Positions 7,020-13,800 of a DNA stretch of 17,500 nt are shown piece by piece; position 1 is the first letter of the stretch; each line of letters begins with the position of its first letter. The DNA comes from Clostridiales bacterium UBA7011 (GTDB lineage Bacteria > Bacillota > Clostridia > Oscillospirales > Butyricicoccaceae). The position numbers and the translations under genes were made by a program. Location: positions 1 to 17,500 of the forward strand of contig DJXF01000095.1 of assembly GCA_002449635.1 (NCBI GenBank), in the 5' to 3' direction. The notes beneath the pieces were generated by a model, which was not told the origin of the DNA, did no database searches, and was given only the letters and a program-made list of their open reading frames with translations.

Positions 7020-8077
7020 GTCACACAAATGCCAGGCAGGCAGCGTGTCTGCTGCTCGTCGTATTGAGCGGCTGGTCGCTGACGATGTCCGCCGCAGACG
7101 GGCGGGACGGCTGGATTGCCCTGCTGTTCGCCTGTGCCGCGTCATTGCCGCTCACGGTGCTGTTCTGCCTGCCCGCCGAACGGACACCGCAGCTGTCGTG
7201 GTTTGATTTGCCCGCGGCGGCATTCGGCCGCCCGCTCGGAACACTGTTTCTCGCCGCGCTGACCGCGCTGTCCTTCTGGTCGCTGTGTGTGGCTGTGCTG
7301 GGCGGTGTGAGCTTTCTGCGCACGGTTTCGGGCGGACAGTGGGCGGTCTGGCTGCTCGCGGCCGCCGTTCTGCTGTGTGCGGCAGCCGCCGCGCGGGGCG
7401 GAATTCTGCGGCTTGTTCTGTGGACAGAGCCGGTCATCTGGGTTGTGGCGCTCGCGCTCGCCGTCTCCGTCCTGCTCAGCTTCCGCCAGCTCGACTGGCA
7501 GCAGCTTCTGCCCATGCCGGCTGCCGGCTGGCGCGCCCTTTCTGCGCGCGCGGTTTTGCTGCTGTCCGTGCCGTTCGGGGAGGTGTTCTATGCCGCGGCG
7601 CTGCTCGCCGGAACGGGAACGCAGATCCGCACCGGTCTGCTGCGCGGCTGTGTGCTCGCAGGCGTGCTGCTTTGCCTGCTGTATGTGCGCAATATCTGTC
7701 TGCTCGGCGAGGCGGGCGCGCAGGCGGTGCTGTTCCCGTCGTATACCGCCGCAAGTGTGCTCAAATTCGGCGAGTCCTTTCAGCGCAGCGAGGTGCTGAT
7801 TTCCGGCAGCCTGATCGTGTGCACGGTGGCCCGGGCAGCATTGCTGCTCAACTTTTTCGGCTGCGGCATGCAGGCTGTCACCGGACGCTTCTCCGTACAG
7901 CAGGGCGTGGGGCTCGGCGCCATTGCCGCCGCGGTTGTCTGCACGCTGTCCGCAGGCAGCAGCCGCGCTTTTTCGGAGGGTCTGCGGCTGTATCAGCAGG
8001 CGTTTCTGCCCCTCGTGCTCGTCGCGGGACTTCTGCTGCTTCTCGGCACGCGGCAAAACAAAAGCAGTTCCGAATAG
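7016..8077 (+). CDS. gerKB: Spore germinant receptor permease subunit B (GerB/spore permease family)
   Basis: GerB belongs to the amino-acid/polyamine/organocation transporter fold and forms the multi-spanning, germinant-binding part of the receptor. The 353-residue product is almost entirely hydrophobic, with about ten membrane segments. The family-like segment FQRSEVLISGSLIVCTVARAALLLNFF-type sequence lies near residues 260-285, in two overlapping pieces. The ATG at 7016 overlaps the C-gene stop (ATGA) and is preceded by AAGGAGG at 7003-7009, so it is translationally coupled. The last codons and the TAG stop lie in a strong inverted repeat at 8064-8089 that is better read as a terminator for the opposite strand. 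The N-terminus is short before the first membrane segment (MSHTNARQ), as usual. Confidence 0.9.
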   Translation: MSHTNARQAACLLLVVLSGWSLTMSAADGRDGWIALLFACAASLPLTVLFCLPAERTPQLSWFDLPAAAFGRPLGTLFLAALTALSFWSLCVAVLGGVSFLRTVSGGQWAVWLLAAAVLLCAAAAARGGILRLVLWTEPVIWVVALALAVSVLLSFRQLDWQQLLPMPAAGWRALSARAVLLLSVPFGEVFYAAALLAGTGTQIRTGLLRGCVLAGVLLCLLYVRNICLLGEAGAQAVLFPSYTAASVLKFGESFQRSEVLISGSLIVCTVARAALLLNFFGCGMQAVTGRFSVQQGVGLGAIAAAVVCTLSAGSSRAFSEGLRLYQQAFLPLVLVAGLLLLLGTRQNKSSSE

Positions 8078-8089
8078 CTCCGGAACTGC
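8054..8089 (-). terminator. Terminator of the EamA-type transporter gene, inside the end of gerKB
   Basis: GCAGTTCCG (8064-8072) pairs with CGGAACTGC (8081-8089) around an 8-nt loop that holds the gerKB stop codon. On the minus strand the stem is followed by CTTTTGTTTTG (complement of 8054-8064). On the plus strand only a diffuse T-rich stretch follows, so termination there would be weaker. Confidence 0.65.
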
Positions 8090-8138
8090 GCAGGTTATGT
8101 CTCTCTTTTGATACGCCGGCGGGCCGCATCCCGCCGCA

Positions 8139-9005
8139 TTAGTTTTCTGTGGTCTTGGGCTGCGGCGACCGGCTGCTGATGATGATGGCAGCCAGGACAA
8201 TCGCGCTTCCGATCAGCATGCGCATTTCCAGCCGCTCCCTGAGAAGCAGCACGCCAAATACGACGCCGAATACCGCTTCTGTCGCAAAGACCAGCGATGC
8301 ATGGGAGGAATCAATGTATTTCAGCCCCACATTCTGACAGACGACGGAAATGCCCGACGCGGCAACGCCGAGGAACACGACCGCCAGCCAGCCGGAGATT
8401 CCCAGCTGTAAGGTAAACGGCTCGGTGCACAGCGCCGCAACGGTGTTGAGCACGGTGCACACGATCATCTGAATCCATGTCAGAAGCATCACATCGCAGC
8501 CCTCTGCTGCCCGTTCCGTGACCACATAGCTGACCGCACAGGCCGCCCCGCTGAGCAGCGACAGGATTTCTCCCCGTCCCATGCCCAGCCCTTCATTCAG
8601 GGCAATCAGTCCGACGCCGAACAGCGACAGAACGCCGCCCAGAAACTGCAGCGCGGTGGGACGCTTTCGAAAAACCGCCCACACCACAAACGGTGTCATC
8701 ACCACATACGTCGCCGTCAGAAACGCGCTCCGTCCGGCGGTGGTGTACAGCATGCCGACCGTCTGAAACCACTGAATCAGATACAGCAGCACGCCGAGCA
8801 CCACGCCGGCCCAAAGCACGCGCCGGTTCATCGTGTGGATATTCTTCCTGACCAGAACGGTCAGAAACAGCGCCGCCAGTGCAAAACGAAATGCCAGCAG
8901 CCAGTTCGGGCCTATGGTATCCAGTGATCCTTTCGTCACGGCAAAGCTCGCGCCCCAGATCAGCGGCGCGAGAAACAGCAATCCTTCCGCTTTCCATCTG
9001 CTCAT
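8139..9005 (-). CDS. EamA/DMT-family transporter (10-TM metabolite exporter type)
   Basis: Drug/metabolite transporter superfamily proteins with two EamA repeats usually export small metabolites; the substrate here cannot be told. The 288-residue product has ten hydrophobic segments in two halves. The first half starts LLFLAPLIWGASFAVTKGSLDTIGPNWLLAFRF-like (shown as two adjoining motifs, PLIWGASFAVTKG and PNWLLAFRFALAALFL). The second half has GEILSLLSGAACAVSYVVTERA and ends ATEAVFGVVFGVLLLRERL, the typical EamA closing motif. The ATG at 9003-9005 has AAAGGA about 10 nt upstream; the upstream in-frame ATG at 9050 has no site and is less likely. It sits downstream of the purA terminator with no clear promoter, and converges with gerKB. 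Confidence 0.9.
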   Translation of the reverse strand: MSRWKAEGLLFLAPLIWGASFAVTKGSLDTIGPNWLLAFRFALAALFLTVLVRKNIHTMNRRVLWAGVVLGVLLYLIQWFQTVGMLYTTAGRSAFLTATYVVMTPFVVWAVFRKRPTALQFLGGVLSLFGVGLIALNEGLGMGRGEILSLLSGAACAVSYVVTERAAEGCDVMLLTWIQMIVCTVLNTVAALCTEPFTLQLGISGWLAVVFLGVAASGISVVCQNVGLKYIDSSHASLVFATEAVFGVVFGVLLLRERLEMRMLIGSAIVLAAIIISSRSPQPKTTEN

Positions 9006-9066
9006 ACAATCTTTTTCCTTTACTTCGTTCTTTTTTCTGTACACAATCACGCATGGTTCCGGTCAT

Positions 9067-9106
9067 AAAAAAAGCAGAAAGGTGTCTGCTGCGCCTTTCT
9101 GCTTTT
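9067..9106 (-). terminator. Intrinsic terminator of purA
   Basis: AAAAGCAGAAAGG (9070-9082) pairs with CCTTTCTGCTTTT (9094-9106), 13 bp around an 11-nt loop. On the minus strand it is followed by a T tract (complement of 9067-9073). It starts 19 bp after the purA stop. Confidence 0.88.
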
Positions 9107-9125
9107 CGCTGCGTGTCTCCGCGGA

Positions 9126-10400
9126 TTACTTCACTGAGAGGACCTGATCGCGTCCGGGGCCCACGCCGAGCAGGCGAACCGGGCACTCGATGATCTTCTC
9201 CAGCGCCTTGATATAGCTGCGGACGTTCTCCGGCAGCTCGTCAAAGCTCTTGCATCCGGTGATGTCCTCGGTAAAGCCGTCAAACTCCTCATAGATCGGC
9301 TTGCAGTCCTCCAGATCGGCAAAATTTGCCGGGAAGTCGGTGATGCGCTCGCCCTTGAAATCGTAGGCGACACAGACCTTCAGCTTCGGCAGGCCGCACA
9401 GCGGGTCAATCTTGTTGATGACCATCTCCGTCAGGCCGTTGACGCGAACCGCATAGCGCGCGATGACCGCGTCAAACCAGCCGGTGCGGCGCGGACGTCC
9501 GGTGACGGTGCCGAATTCGCCGCCGGCATTGCGGATATAATCGCCCGTCTCGTCGAACAGCTCGGTCGGGAACGGACCCTTGCCCACACGGGTGGTATAG
9601 CTCTTGCAGATGCCGACAATCTCGTCAATCGCAGTCGGGCCGACGCCGGAGCCGATGCAGCAGCCGCCGGAAACCGGATGCGACGAGGTGACATACGGAT
9701 AGGTGCCCATGTCGAGGTCGAGCAGCGTGCCCTGTGCGCCCTCAAACAGCACTTCCTTGCCTTCCTTGATGGCCTGATAGGTCAGAACCGAGGTGTCGCG
9801 CACATGGCTGCGCAGGCGGTCGGCATATTCCCTGTATTCCTCGAGCACTGCCTCAATGTCAATCGGCTCGCCGCCGTAGACACCGGTAATCACTTTATTT
9901 TTGCGCGCGCAGGCCTCACGCATGGCCGTTTCAAAGCGTGCGGGATCGACAAAATCGTGCATGCGGACGCCGATGCGCTCCGACTTGTCCATATAGGTCG
10001 GGCCGATGCCCTTCTTTGTTGTGCCGATGTCGTCTCCGCCGCGTGCCTTTTCACTCAGCGCGTCCAGCTCAAGATGCCACGGCAGAATGCAGTGTGCACG
10101 CGCGTCGATATACAGCTTATCGGTGGAAATCCCGCGCTCGTTCAGTCCGTCCATTTCTCCGAGAATGGATTTCGGATTGACGACGACGCCCGGTCCGATG
10201 ATATTGATGCAGTCCGGATACAGGATACCAGACGGGATGAGCTGCAATTTATAGGATTTATCTCCGACAACAACCGTATGTCCCGCGTTGTTGCCGCCCT
10301 GGGAACGCACGACAACGTCAGCCTGCGAAGCAAAGATGTCGATATATTTGCCCTTTCCTTCGTCGCCCCACTGTGCGCCCAGTACAATTTTGCCCGGCAT
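9126..10400 (-). CDS. purA: Adenylosuccinate synthetase
   Basis: PurA makes adenylosuccinate from IMP, aspartate and GTP, the first committed step to AMP, in the cytoplasm. The product has 424 residues, standard for the family. The N-terminus MPGKIVLGAQWGDEGKGK holds the GTP-binding loop and catalytic Asp13, and GGNNAGHTVV holds catalytic His41, at the same numbers as in E. coli. Further motifs are GTTKKGIGPTYMDK, LFEGAQGTLLDLDMGTYPYVTSS, the RVGKGPFPTEL loop, TGRPRRTGWFDAV and INKIDPLCGLPKLKVC. It ends with RLLGVGPGRDQVL. The ATG at 10398-10400 has an AAAGGGGC site about 10 nt upstream. It forms a single-gene unit with promoter at 10465-10493, a hairpin in the leader, and a terminator behind it. 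Confidence 0.97.
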   Translation of the reverse strand: MPGKIVLGAQWGDEGKGKYIDIFASQADVVVRSQGGNNAGHTVVVGDKSYKLQLIPSGILYPDCINIIGPGVVVNPKSILGEMDGLNERGISTDKLYIDARAHCILPWHLELDALSEKARGGDDIGTTKKGIGPTYMDKSERIGVRMHDFVDPARFETAMREACARKNKVITGVYGGEPIDIEAVLEEYREYADRLRSHVRDTSVLTYQAIKEGKEVLFEGAQGTLLDLDMGTYPYVTSSHPVSGGCCIGSGVGPTAIDEIVGICKSYTTRVGKGPFPTELFDETGDYIRNAGGEFGTVTGRPRRTGWFDAVIARYAVRVNGLTEMVINKIDPLCGLPKLKVCVAYDFKGERITDFPANFADLEDCKPIYEEFDGFTEDITGCKSFDELPENVRSYIKALEKIIECPVRLLGVGPGRDQVLSVK

Positions 10401-10426
10401 AGATAATTGCCCCTTTCCAATGATTT

Positions 10427-10445
10427 CAGGGCAAAACCTGCCCTG
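10427..10445 (-). promoter_or_regulatory. Hairpin in the purA leader
   Basis: CAGGGCA (10427-10433) pairs with TGCCCTG (10439-10445), 7 bp with a 5-nt loop. It lies between the purA promoter and its ribosome site. No T tract follows, so it is not a terminator. The role is unknown; it might stabilise the mRNA or bind a regulator. Confidence 0.4.
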
Positions 10446-10464
10446 TTCAATACTTGACCGCTTC

Positions 10465-10493
10465 ATTATAACATTTTTGTCGTTTTAACACAA
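10465..10493 (-). promoter_or_regulatory. sigma-A-type promoter of purA
   Basis: On the minus strand, TTGTGT (10488-10493), a 17-bp spacer and a perfect TATAAT (10465-10470) are seen, with an extended TGT before the -10. The predicted leader is about 58 nt. Confidence 0.7.
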
Positions 10494-10672
10494 TAATAAA
10501 ACGTGAGAAAGCGCAAAACAACCCGCAGCTTTCTCCCGCCCGCTGCCTGCGCCCTCCGGCCCGCCGATTCGGATTTCCGTTTTTTGCAGTGCGACGGCGC
10601 GCCGGAAACCGCTGTTTTTTCCCGAACCGCCGCACCTTTCTGTGCACAATCCGTCCTCAAATACGGTTTTTC

Positions 10673-10701
10673 TTGCGGCATGTCCGATTGCGCGGTACAA
10701 T
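10673..10701 (+). promoter_or_regulatory. Probable promoter of the AEC transporter gene
   Basis: TTGCGG (10673-10678), a 17-bp spacer and TACAAT (10696-10701) are seen. The -10 has five of six consensus bases and the -35 three of six. The start codon lies 38 bp downstream. Confidence 0.5.
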
Positions 10702-10738
10702 AACAGCGTACTCTACGCCCGTCCGGGAGGTTTTTTTC

Positions 10739-11650
10739 ATGTCAACCGTACTCTTTAAGGCACTGGCCTTCGTGCTGATGATTTCGCTCGGCTATCTGAT
10801 GAAAACGCGGGGCATTTTGCAGCAGGAGGACAGTCAGGTGCTGATGAAAATTATCATCAACATCACCATGCCGGCGGCGCTGATCTCCGGCTTCCGCACC
10901 TTTTCCGTCGATTTTTCCCTGCTGTTTGCCGTCGCCATCGGCTTCGGCTTCAATCTGCTGCTGCTCGCCGCAGGCTGGATCTTTTCTGCCGGCAGGGACG
11001 GCAGCACGCGCGCGCTGTATCTGCTCAACGTGCCGACCTACAACATCGGCAACTTTGTTCTTCCGTTTGTTCAGGGCTTCCTGCCCTCTTCCGCGGTGCT
11101 GTGTCTGTGCATGTTCGACGCGGGCAACAATCCGTTCGGCGCGGGCATTACCTACTCCGCCGCCTGCTCGGTTTCCGGCGGCAGCGGACGGCTGTCCCTG
11201 CGCGATATCGTCCGCAGGCTGTTCCATTCCCCGCCGTTTCTGGCCTATTTCATCATGCTGCTTTTGTATCTGCCGGGCATCCGCCTGCCGGACGCCTTTT
11301 TCGACCTGTGCGGTCTGTTCGGGCAGGGCAATGCCTTTCTCGCTATGTTCACGCTCGGCCTGATCTTTGAGTGGCATCTCACCCGCGAGGACATCGGGGA
11401 GGTCGGCCGCATTCTCGCGGTGCGCTACGGTCTGTGCCTGCTCGCGGCGGCGGCCGTGTTTGTGCTCACGCCATTTGACCTTGTGACCCGGCAGACGCTG
11501 TGCCTGTGCCTGATCGGTCCGATCACAACGCTCGCCATCCCGTTCGGTCTCTCCTGCGGCTGCCGGCAGTCCCGCATCGCCGCACTCAGCTCGGTGAGCA
11601 TGGCGCTCAGCTTTGTTCTTTCCCTCGCTCTGCTCATCGCGTGGGCATAA
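10739..11650 (+). CDS. AEC-family (auxin efflux carrier type) membrane transporter
   Basis: AEC-family proteins in bacteria are ten-segment carriers, some of which export malate or other organic acids; the substrate is not predictable here. The product has 303 residues, normal for the family. It opens VLFKALAFVLMISLGYLMKTRGILQQEDSQVLMK and continues into the family's NITMPAALISGF motif (Asn-x-x-x-Pro) near residue 40. A second typical stretch is NVPTYNIGNFVLPFVQGF near 95-112, and the last helix pair has a conserved-looking GPITTLAIPFGLSCGC. The ATG at 10739 has GGGAGG at 10725-10730, 8 nt upstream; longer in-frame starts lack a site. It is a single-gene unit divergent from purA and convergent with the DUF975-like gene. 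Confidence 0.88.
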   Translation: MSTVLFKALAFVLMISLGYLMKTRGILQQEDSQVLMKIIINITMPAALISGFRTFSVDFSLLFAVAIGFGFNLLLLAAGWIFSAGRDGSTRALYLLNVPTYNIGNFVLPFVQGFLPSSAVLCLCMFDAGNNPFGAGITYSAACSVSGGSGRLSLRDIVRRLFHSPPFLAYFIMLLLYLPGIRLPDAFFDLCGLFGQGNAFLAMFTLGLIFEWHLTREDIGEVGRILAVRYGLCLLAAAAVFVLTPFDLVTRQTLCLCLIGPITTLAIPFGLSCGCRQSRIAALSSVSMALSFVLSLALLIAWA

Positions 11651-11663
11651 CGGTTTCTTGTGT

Positions 11664-11697
11664 AAAAAAAAGCGGCCCGATCCATGCGGATCGGGCC
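11664..11697. terminator. Probable bidirectional terminator between convergent genes
   Basis: GGCCCGATCC (11674-11683) and GGATCGGGCC (11688-11697) form a perfect 10-bp stem with a 4-nt loop. On the minus strand it runs into GC plus eight Ts (complement of 11664-11671), a strong terminator for the DUF975-like gene. On the plus strand it is followed by an interrupted T-rich stretch, which would serve the AEC transporter gene less well. Confidence 0.85.
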
Positions 11698-11714
11698 ATT
11701 TCATTGATTGTTTG

Positions 11715-12551
11715 TCAGTTCAGCATTTCCGGCATCTCCGGCTGTGCATCTTTTCCGCACAGCGCATCGAAGTAATGCACAAATGCGATATTTACATACG
11801 CACTTACATAAATCAGGCCGATGCCCAGCGTGACAAGGCCGAGCAGATACCACAGGATGAAGCTCCAGTCGAACACCAGCAGCTCCCAGTTGTGATGTTT
11901 GAAAATCGGTGCACAGGAACGTGTTGCCGCCCATACACTCGCATCCGGCGTGTCAATCATGCAGATATACGCGCCGTCATAACGGCGTACCTTTACCGCA
12001 GCGAGCAGGCCGAGTGCAAGGATCGCCGCAGCGATCACCACAATGAGTATCGCGCTCAATGCCACCATGACGCCCTGCGAAATCAGAACGCCCAGCGCAA
12101 TCATCGCCACGGTGCCGACGCCGGCGGCAACGCCCGCCAGGATCATCCAGCCGAGCGAACGAATCAGAATGCACAGCATAATTTTAATGGAGGTCAGATA
12201 CTTTTTTCCGCTTGCAAAACAGGAAAATACCATCGCCGGCGAGGATTCCTGTCCGCGTGCGCGGGCGACAAAATAGTGCATGATGCCGAACTGAAGCGGC
12301 GAGGCAATCAGGATGCAGGCGATCAGGTAAACAGCGAGACCGCCGTAGACCCTGCTGAGCATTTCGACCGTGAAGCTGCCCGCTGTGAGATCATCCATCA
12401 CGCCCTTGGTGGAGATTTCATAAATCTCCGCGATCAGCAGAACCGGCAGCATATACAGAATGACGGCGCCCATCGTCGGCCAGAATTTCTGCCGGATATC
12501 CGCGCGCGCCTGCGCCTTGTACCGGCGGCGCGCCTCTGCGTCATACATCAT
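11715..12551 (-). CDS. DUF975-type integral membrane protein
   Basis: The function of DUF975 proteins is not known. The product has 278 residues. It opens with a charged MMYDAEARRRYKAQARADIRQKFW segment (given here as the first 24 residues: MMYDAEARRRYK then AQARADIRQKFW), then membrane segments near 28-45, 75-100, 130-155 and 160-185. A final block WSFILWYLLGLVTLGIGLIY is followed by VSAYVNIAFVHYFDALC, matching the closing block of DUF975 proteins. Between the segments are LQFGIMHYFVARARG and a soluble IFKHHNWELLVFD stretch. The ATG at 12549-12551 has AAAGGGG about 10 nt upstream; the next ATG is adjacent and could also serve. The longer open frame upstream is Arg-rich and overlaps the next gene, so it is not real. 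It is a single-gene unit with promoter at 12603-12631. Confidence 0.78.
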   Translation of the reverse strand: MMYDAEARRRYKAQARADIRQKFWPTMGAVILYMLPVLLIAEIYEISTKGVMDDLTAGSFTVEMLSRVYGGLAVYLIACILIASPLQFGIMHYFVARARGQESSPAMVFSCFASGKKYLTSIKIMLCILIRSLGWMILAGVAAGVGTVAMIALGVLISQGVMVALSAILIVVIAAAILALGLLAAVKVRRYDGAYICMIDTPDASVWAATRSCAPIFKHHNWELLVFDWSFILWYLLGLVTLGIGLIYVSAYVNIAFVHYFDALCGKDAQPEMPEMLN

Positions 12552-12602
12552 AAAGAACAATCCCCTTTCTATCTTCCGAGGCTGACTTCGAATGTTGTGC
12601 CA

Positions 12603-12631
12603 ATTATAACACAGCGGCAAACGGAATACAA
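12603..12631 (-). promoter_or_regulatory. sigma-A-type promoter of the DUF975-like gene
   Basis: On the minus strand, TTGTAT (12626-12631), a 17-bp spacer and a perfect TATAAT (12603-12608) are seen. The predicted leader is about 45 nt. Confidence 0.68.
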
Positions 12632-12660
12632 TTACAGGCACATTACAGTTTCGCCGCAGA

Positions 12661-12694
12661 AAAATTCCCTGATACCGCAGGGATATCAGGGAAC
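12661..12694 (-). terminator. Terminator of the ricin/H1-like gene
   Basis: TTCCCTGATA (12666-12675) pairs with TATCAGGGAA (12685-12694), 10 bp around a 9-nt loop. On the minus strand it is followed by five Ts (complement of 12661-12665). Confidence 0.75.
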
Positions 12695-12711
12695 ATGCAG
12701 AGCGATTTTGC

Positions 12712-13464
12712 TTACTTGGTTTCCTCAGCAGTCTTTGCCTTGGTTCTGCGGGTGCGCTTCGGCTTGTCCGCAGTGTCGGCCGCAGCAGCGGTCTTCTTCT
12801 TCGCCGCAGTCGTCTTCTTGCGGGTCGCGGTCTTCTTTGCAGTGGAAGCTGCCTTTCTGCGTGTTGTTTTCTTTGCCGGTGCAGCTTCTTCCGCCTTCGG
12901 TGCTTCTTCAACAGCCGGAGCTGCCTTTTCCTCCGCCTTCGGTGCTTCCTCAACAGCCGGAGCTGCCTTTTCCTCTGCCTTCGGCGCTTCTTCAGCAGCC
13001 GGAGCGGCAGCAGCCTGCTTTGCCTCTGTTACAATCCAGCTCTGGTTGTCGCCGCTGACGTCGTCCCAGATCTGCAGGCGTGCACCCGCTGCCTCTGCGT
13101 CCATGCCGACAATGTCAACACACTTTGCGGACTTTGCGGACATAATGGCAACTGCGCCGGGCTTCTTCTCCTCGAAGAACCACATCTGGCTGTCGCCGTC
13201 AACGAAGTCCCACTGATGCAGCTGGGCACCGTTGACAGAACCCATGCTGATGATGTCGAGCGCCTTGCCCGAGTTCTTGTTGATGAGCTTGTAGTACTGG
13301 CCGTCAATGTGATGGATTGCCCACAGCTGATTATCTGCGCCGGTGGCATCCGCCAGGCAGACAGCCGCGCCGTTTTCAGCGCTGGCGCCTTCGACCTCGA
13401 TAACCTTGCCGCTGACCTTGGCCGCAATGGTGTACCATGCGGTTTCATCAAATGTCTGCTTCAT
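12712..13464 (-). CDS. Ricin-type beta-trefoil protein with a histone-H1-like basic tail
   Basis: I know no characterised protein with this layout, so no function is assigned. Residues 1-147 form one ricin-type beta-trefoil, a fold that often binds carbohydrate. Its three repeats each end in a Q-x-W motif (Q46-W48, Q93-W95, Q141-W143), with matching KVIEVEG, KALDIISM and KCVDIVGM strands. Residues about 150-193 are an Ala/Glu/Pro/Lys linker made of a 14-residue repeat (PKAEEKAAPAVEEA). Residues 194-250 are low-complexity and basic, with 21 Lys or Arg in 57 (KKTTRRKAASTAKK, TRKKTTAAKKK), like histone H1 or the tails of some bacterial nucleoid proteins. There is no signal peptide, membrane segment or lipobox, so the protein should be cytoplasmic. 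The ATG has AAGGAG 7 nt upstream. It is a single-gene unit with a near-consensus promoter and its own terminator, and its codon use resembles that of rpsT, which suggests high expression. Confidence 0.85.
   Translation of the reverse strand: MKQTFDETAWYTIAAKVSGKVIEVEGASAENGAAVCLADATGADNQLWAIHHIDGQYYKLINKNSGKALDIISMGSVNGAQLHQWDFVDGDSQMWFFEEKKPGAVAIMSAKSAKCVDIVGMDAEAAGARLQIWDDVSGDNQSWIVTEAKQAAAAPAAEEAPKAEEKAAPAVEEAPKAEEKAAPAVEEAPKAEEAAPAKKTTRRKAASTAKKTATRKKTTAAKKKTAAAADTADKPKRTRRTKAKTAEETK
12890..13006 (-). repeat. 42-bp tandem repeat coding the acidic/Pro linker
   Basis: Nearly identical 42-bp units lie at 12890-12931 and 12932-12973, with a partial, more diverged third copy from 12974 to about 13006. 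Each unit codes 14 residues, so gain or loss of a unit keeps the frame. Confidence 0.85.
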
Positions 13465-13547
13465 GATTACACTCCTTGTCTTACAGCGGAAAGCCGGTGT
13501 TTTGTCTGTTTTCCGCTATCAAATAATACGCTTTTTTCACGGTTCTC

Positions 13548-13576
13548 ATTATAGCACAGCACGCCCGCACGTTCAA
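13548..13576 (-). promoter_or_regulatory. Strong sigma-A-type promoter of the ricin/H1-like gene
   Basis: On the minus strand, TTGAAC (13571-13576), a 17-bp spacer and a perfect TATAAT (13548-13553) are seen, with TGC before the -10 (extended -10). It is one of the best promoter matches in the window. The predicted leader is about 77 nt. Confidence 0.78.
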
Positions 13577-13675
13577 CATTTTTGGCGTAAAAAGTGCGGC
13601 AATCCGGTGCGTTTTTCGCTTATTTCGTGAAATTTGATGGGTTTATTGTGCTGATTCGTTTGATTCTTTGGTGGT

Positions 13676-13702
13676 TTTTTCTGTCGAACCGAAACAGAAA
13701 AA
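13676..13702. repeat. A/T-rich inverted repeat in the intergenic region
   Basis: TTTTTCTGT (13676-13684) and ACAGAAAAA (13694-13702) form a perfect 9-bp inverted repeat with a 9-nt spacer. No T tract follows the second arm, so it does not look like a terminator. It lies about 44 bp upstream of the -35 of the cytidylate-kinase-like gene and could be an operator. Confidence 0.5.
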
Positions 13703-13745
13703 GATTCCTCCTTCGTCACCGTGTCCGTTAACCGGATGCGGGTTC

Positions 13746-13774
13746 TTTTCACTTTTGTAAAATTGTGTTATAAT
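13746..13774 (+). promoter_or_regulatory. sigma-A-type promoter of the cytidylate-kinase-like gene
   Basis: TTTTCA (13746-13751), a 17-bp spacer and a perfect TATAAT (13769-13774) are seen, with an extended TGT before the -10. The predicted start near 13781 gives a leader of about 75 nt. Confidence 0.68.
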
Positions 13775-13800
13775 ATGCTGGCAGAAATGATACATCCGCC

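Larger units (their letters stand above)
10401..10738. other. Divergent intergenic region between purA and the AEC transporter gene
   Basis: No convincing gene is seen here. The region holds a purA leader hairpin (10427-10445), the purA promoter (10465-10493), an inverted repeat GAGAAAGC / GCTTTCTC (10505-10535) and a promoter for the AEC transporter gene (10673-10701). The stretch from about 10536 to 10672 is C/T-rich with no clear signal. Confidence 0.6.

Noticed and set aside
8117..8136. CGGCGGG / CCCGCCG hairpin as terminator for the germinant-receptor operon
   Set aside because: The stem is good, but no T tract follows it directly on either strand; the first Ts on the plus strand come several bases later.
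10622..10627. CCGAAC core resembling a PurR box near purA
   Set aside because: The flanks do not fit the A/T-rich box consensus, no inverted partner box is found at the usual distance, and the core lies far upstream of the purA promoter.
12552..12953. Arg-rich N-terminal extension of the DUF975-like protein
   Set aside because: It would overlap the ricin/H1-like gene and its terminator, and would start before the mapped-looking promoter at 12603-12631.
11613..13058. Long plus-strand open frame spanning the DUF975-like and ricin/H1-like genes
   Set aside because: It crosses two opposite-strand genes, their promoters and terminators; its Pro/Leu/Gln-rich end is just the repeat region read backwards.
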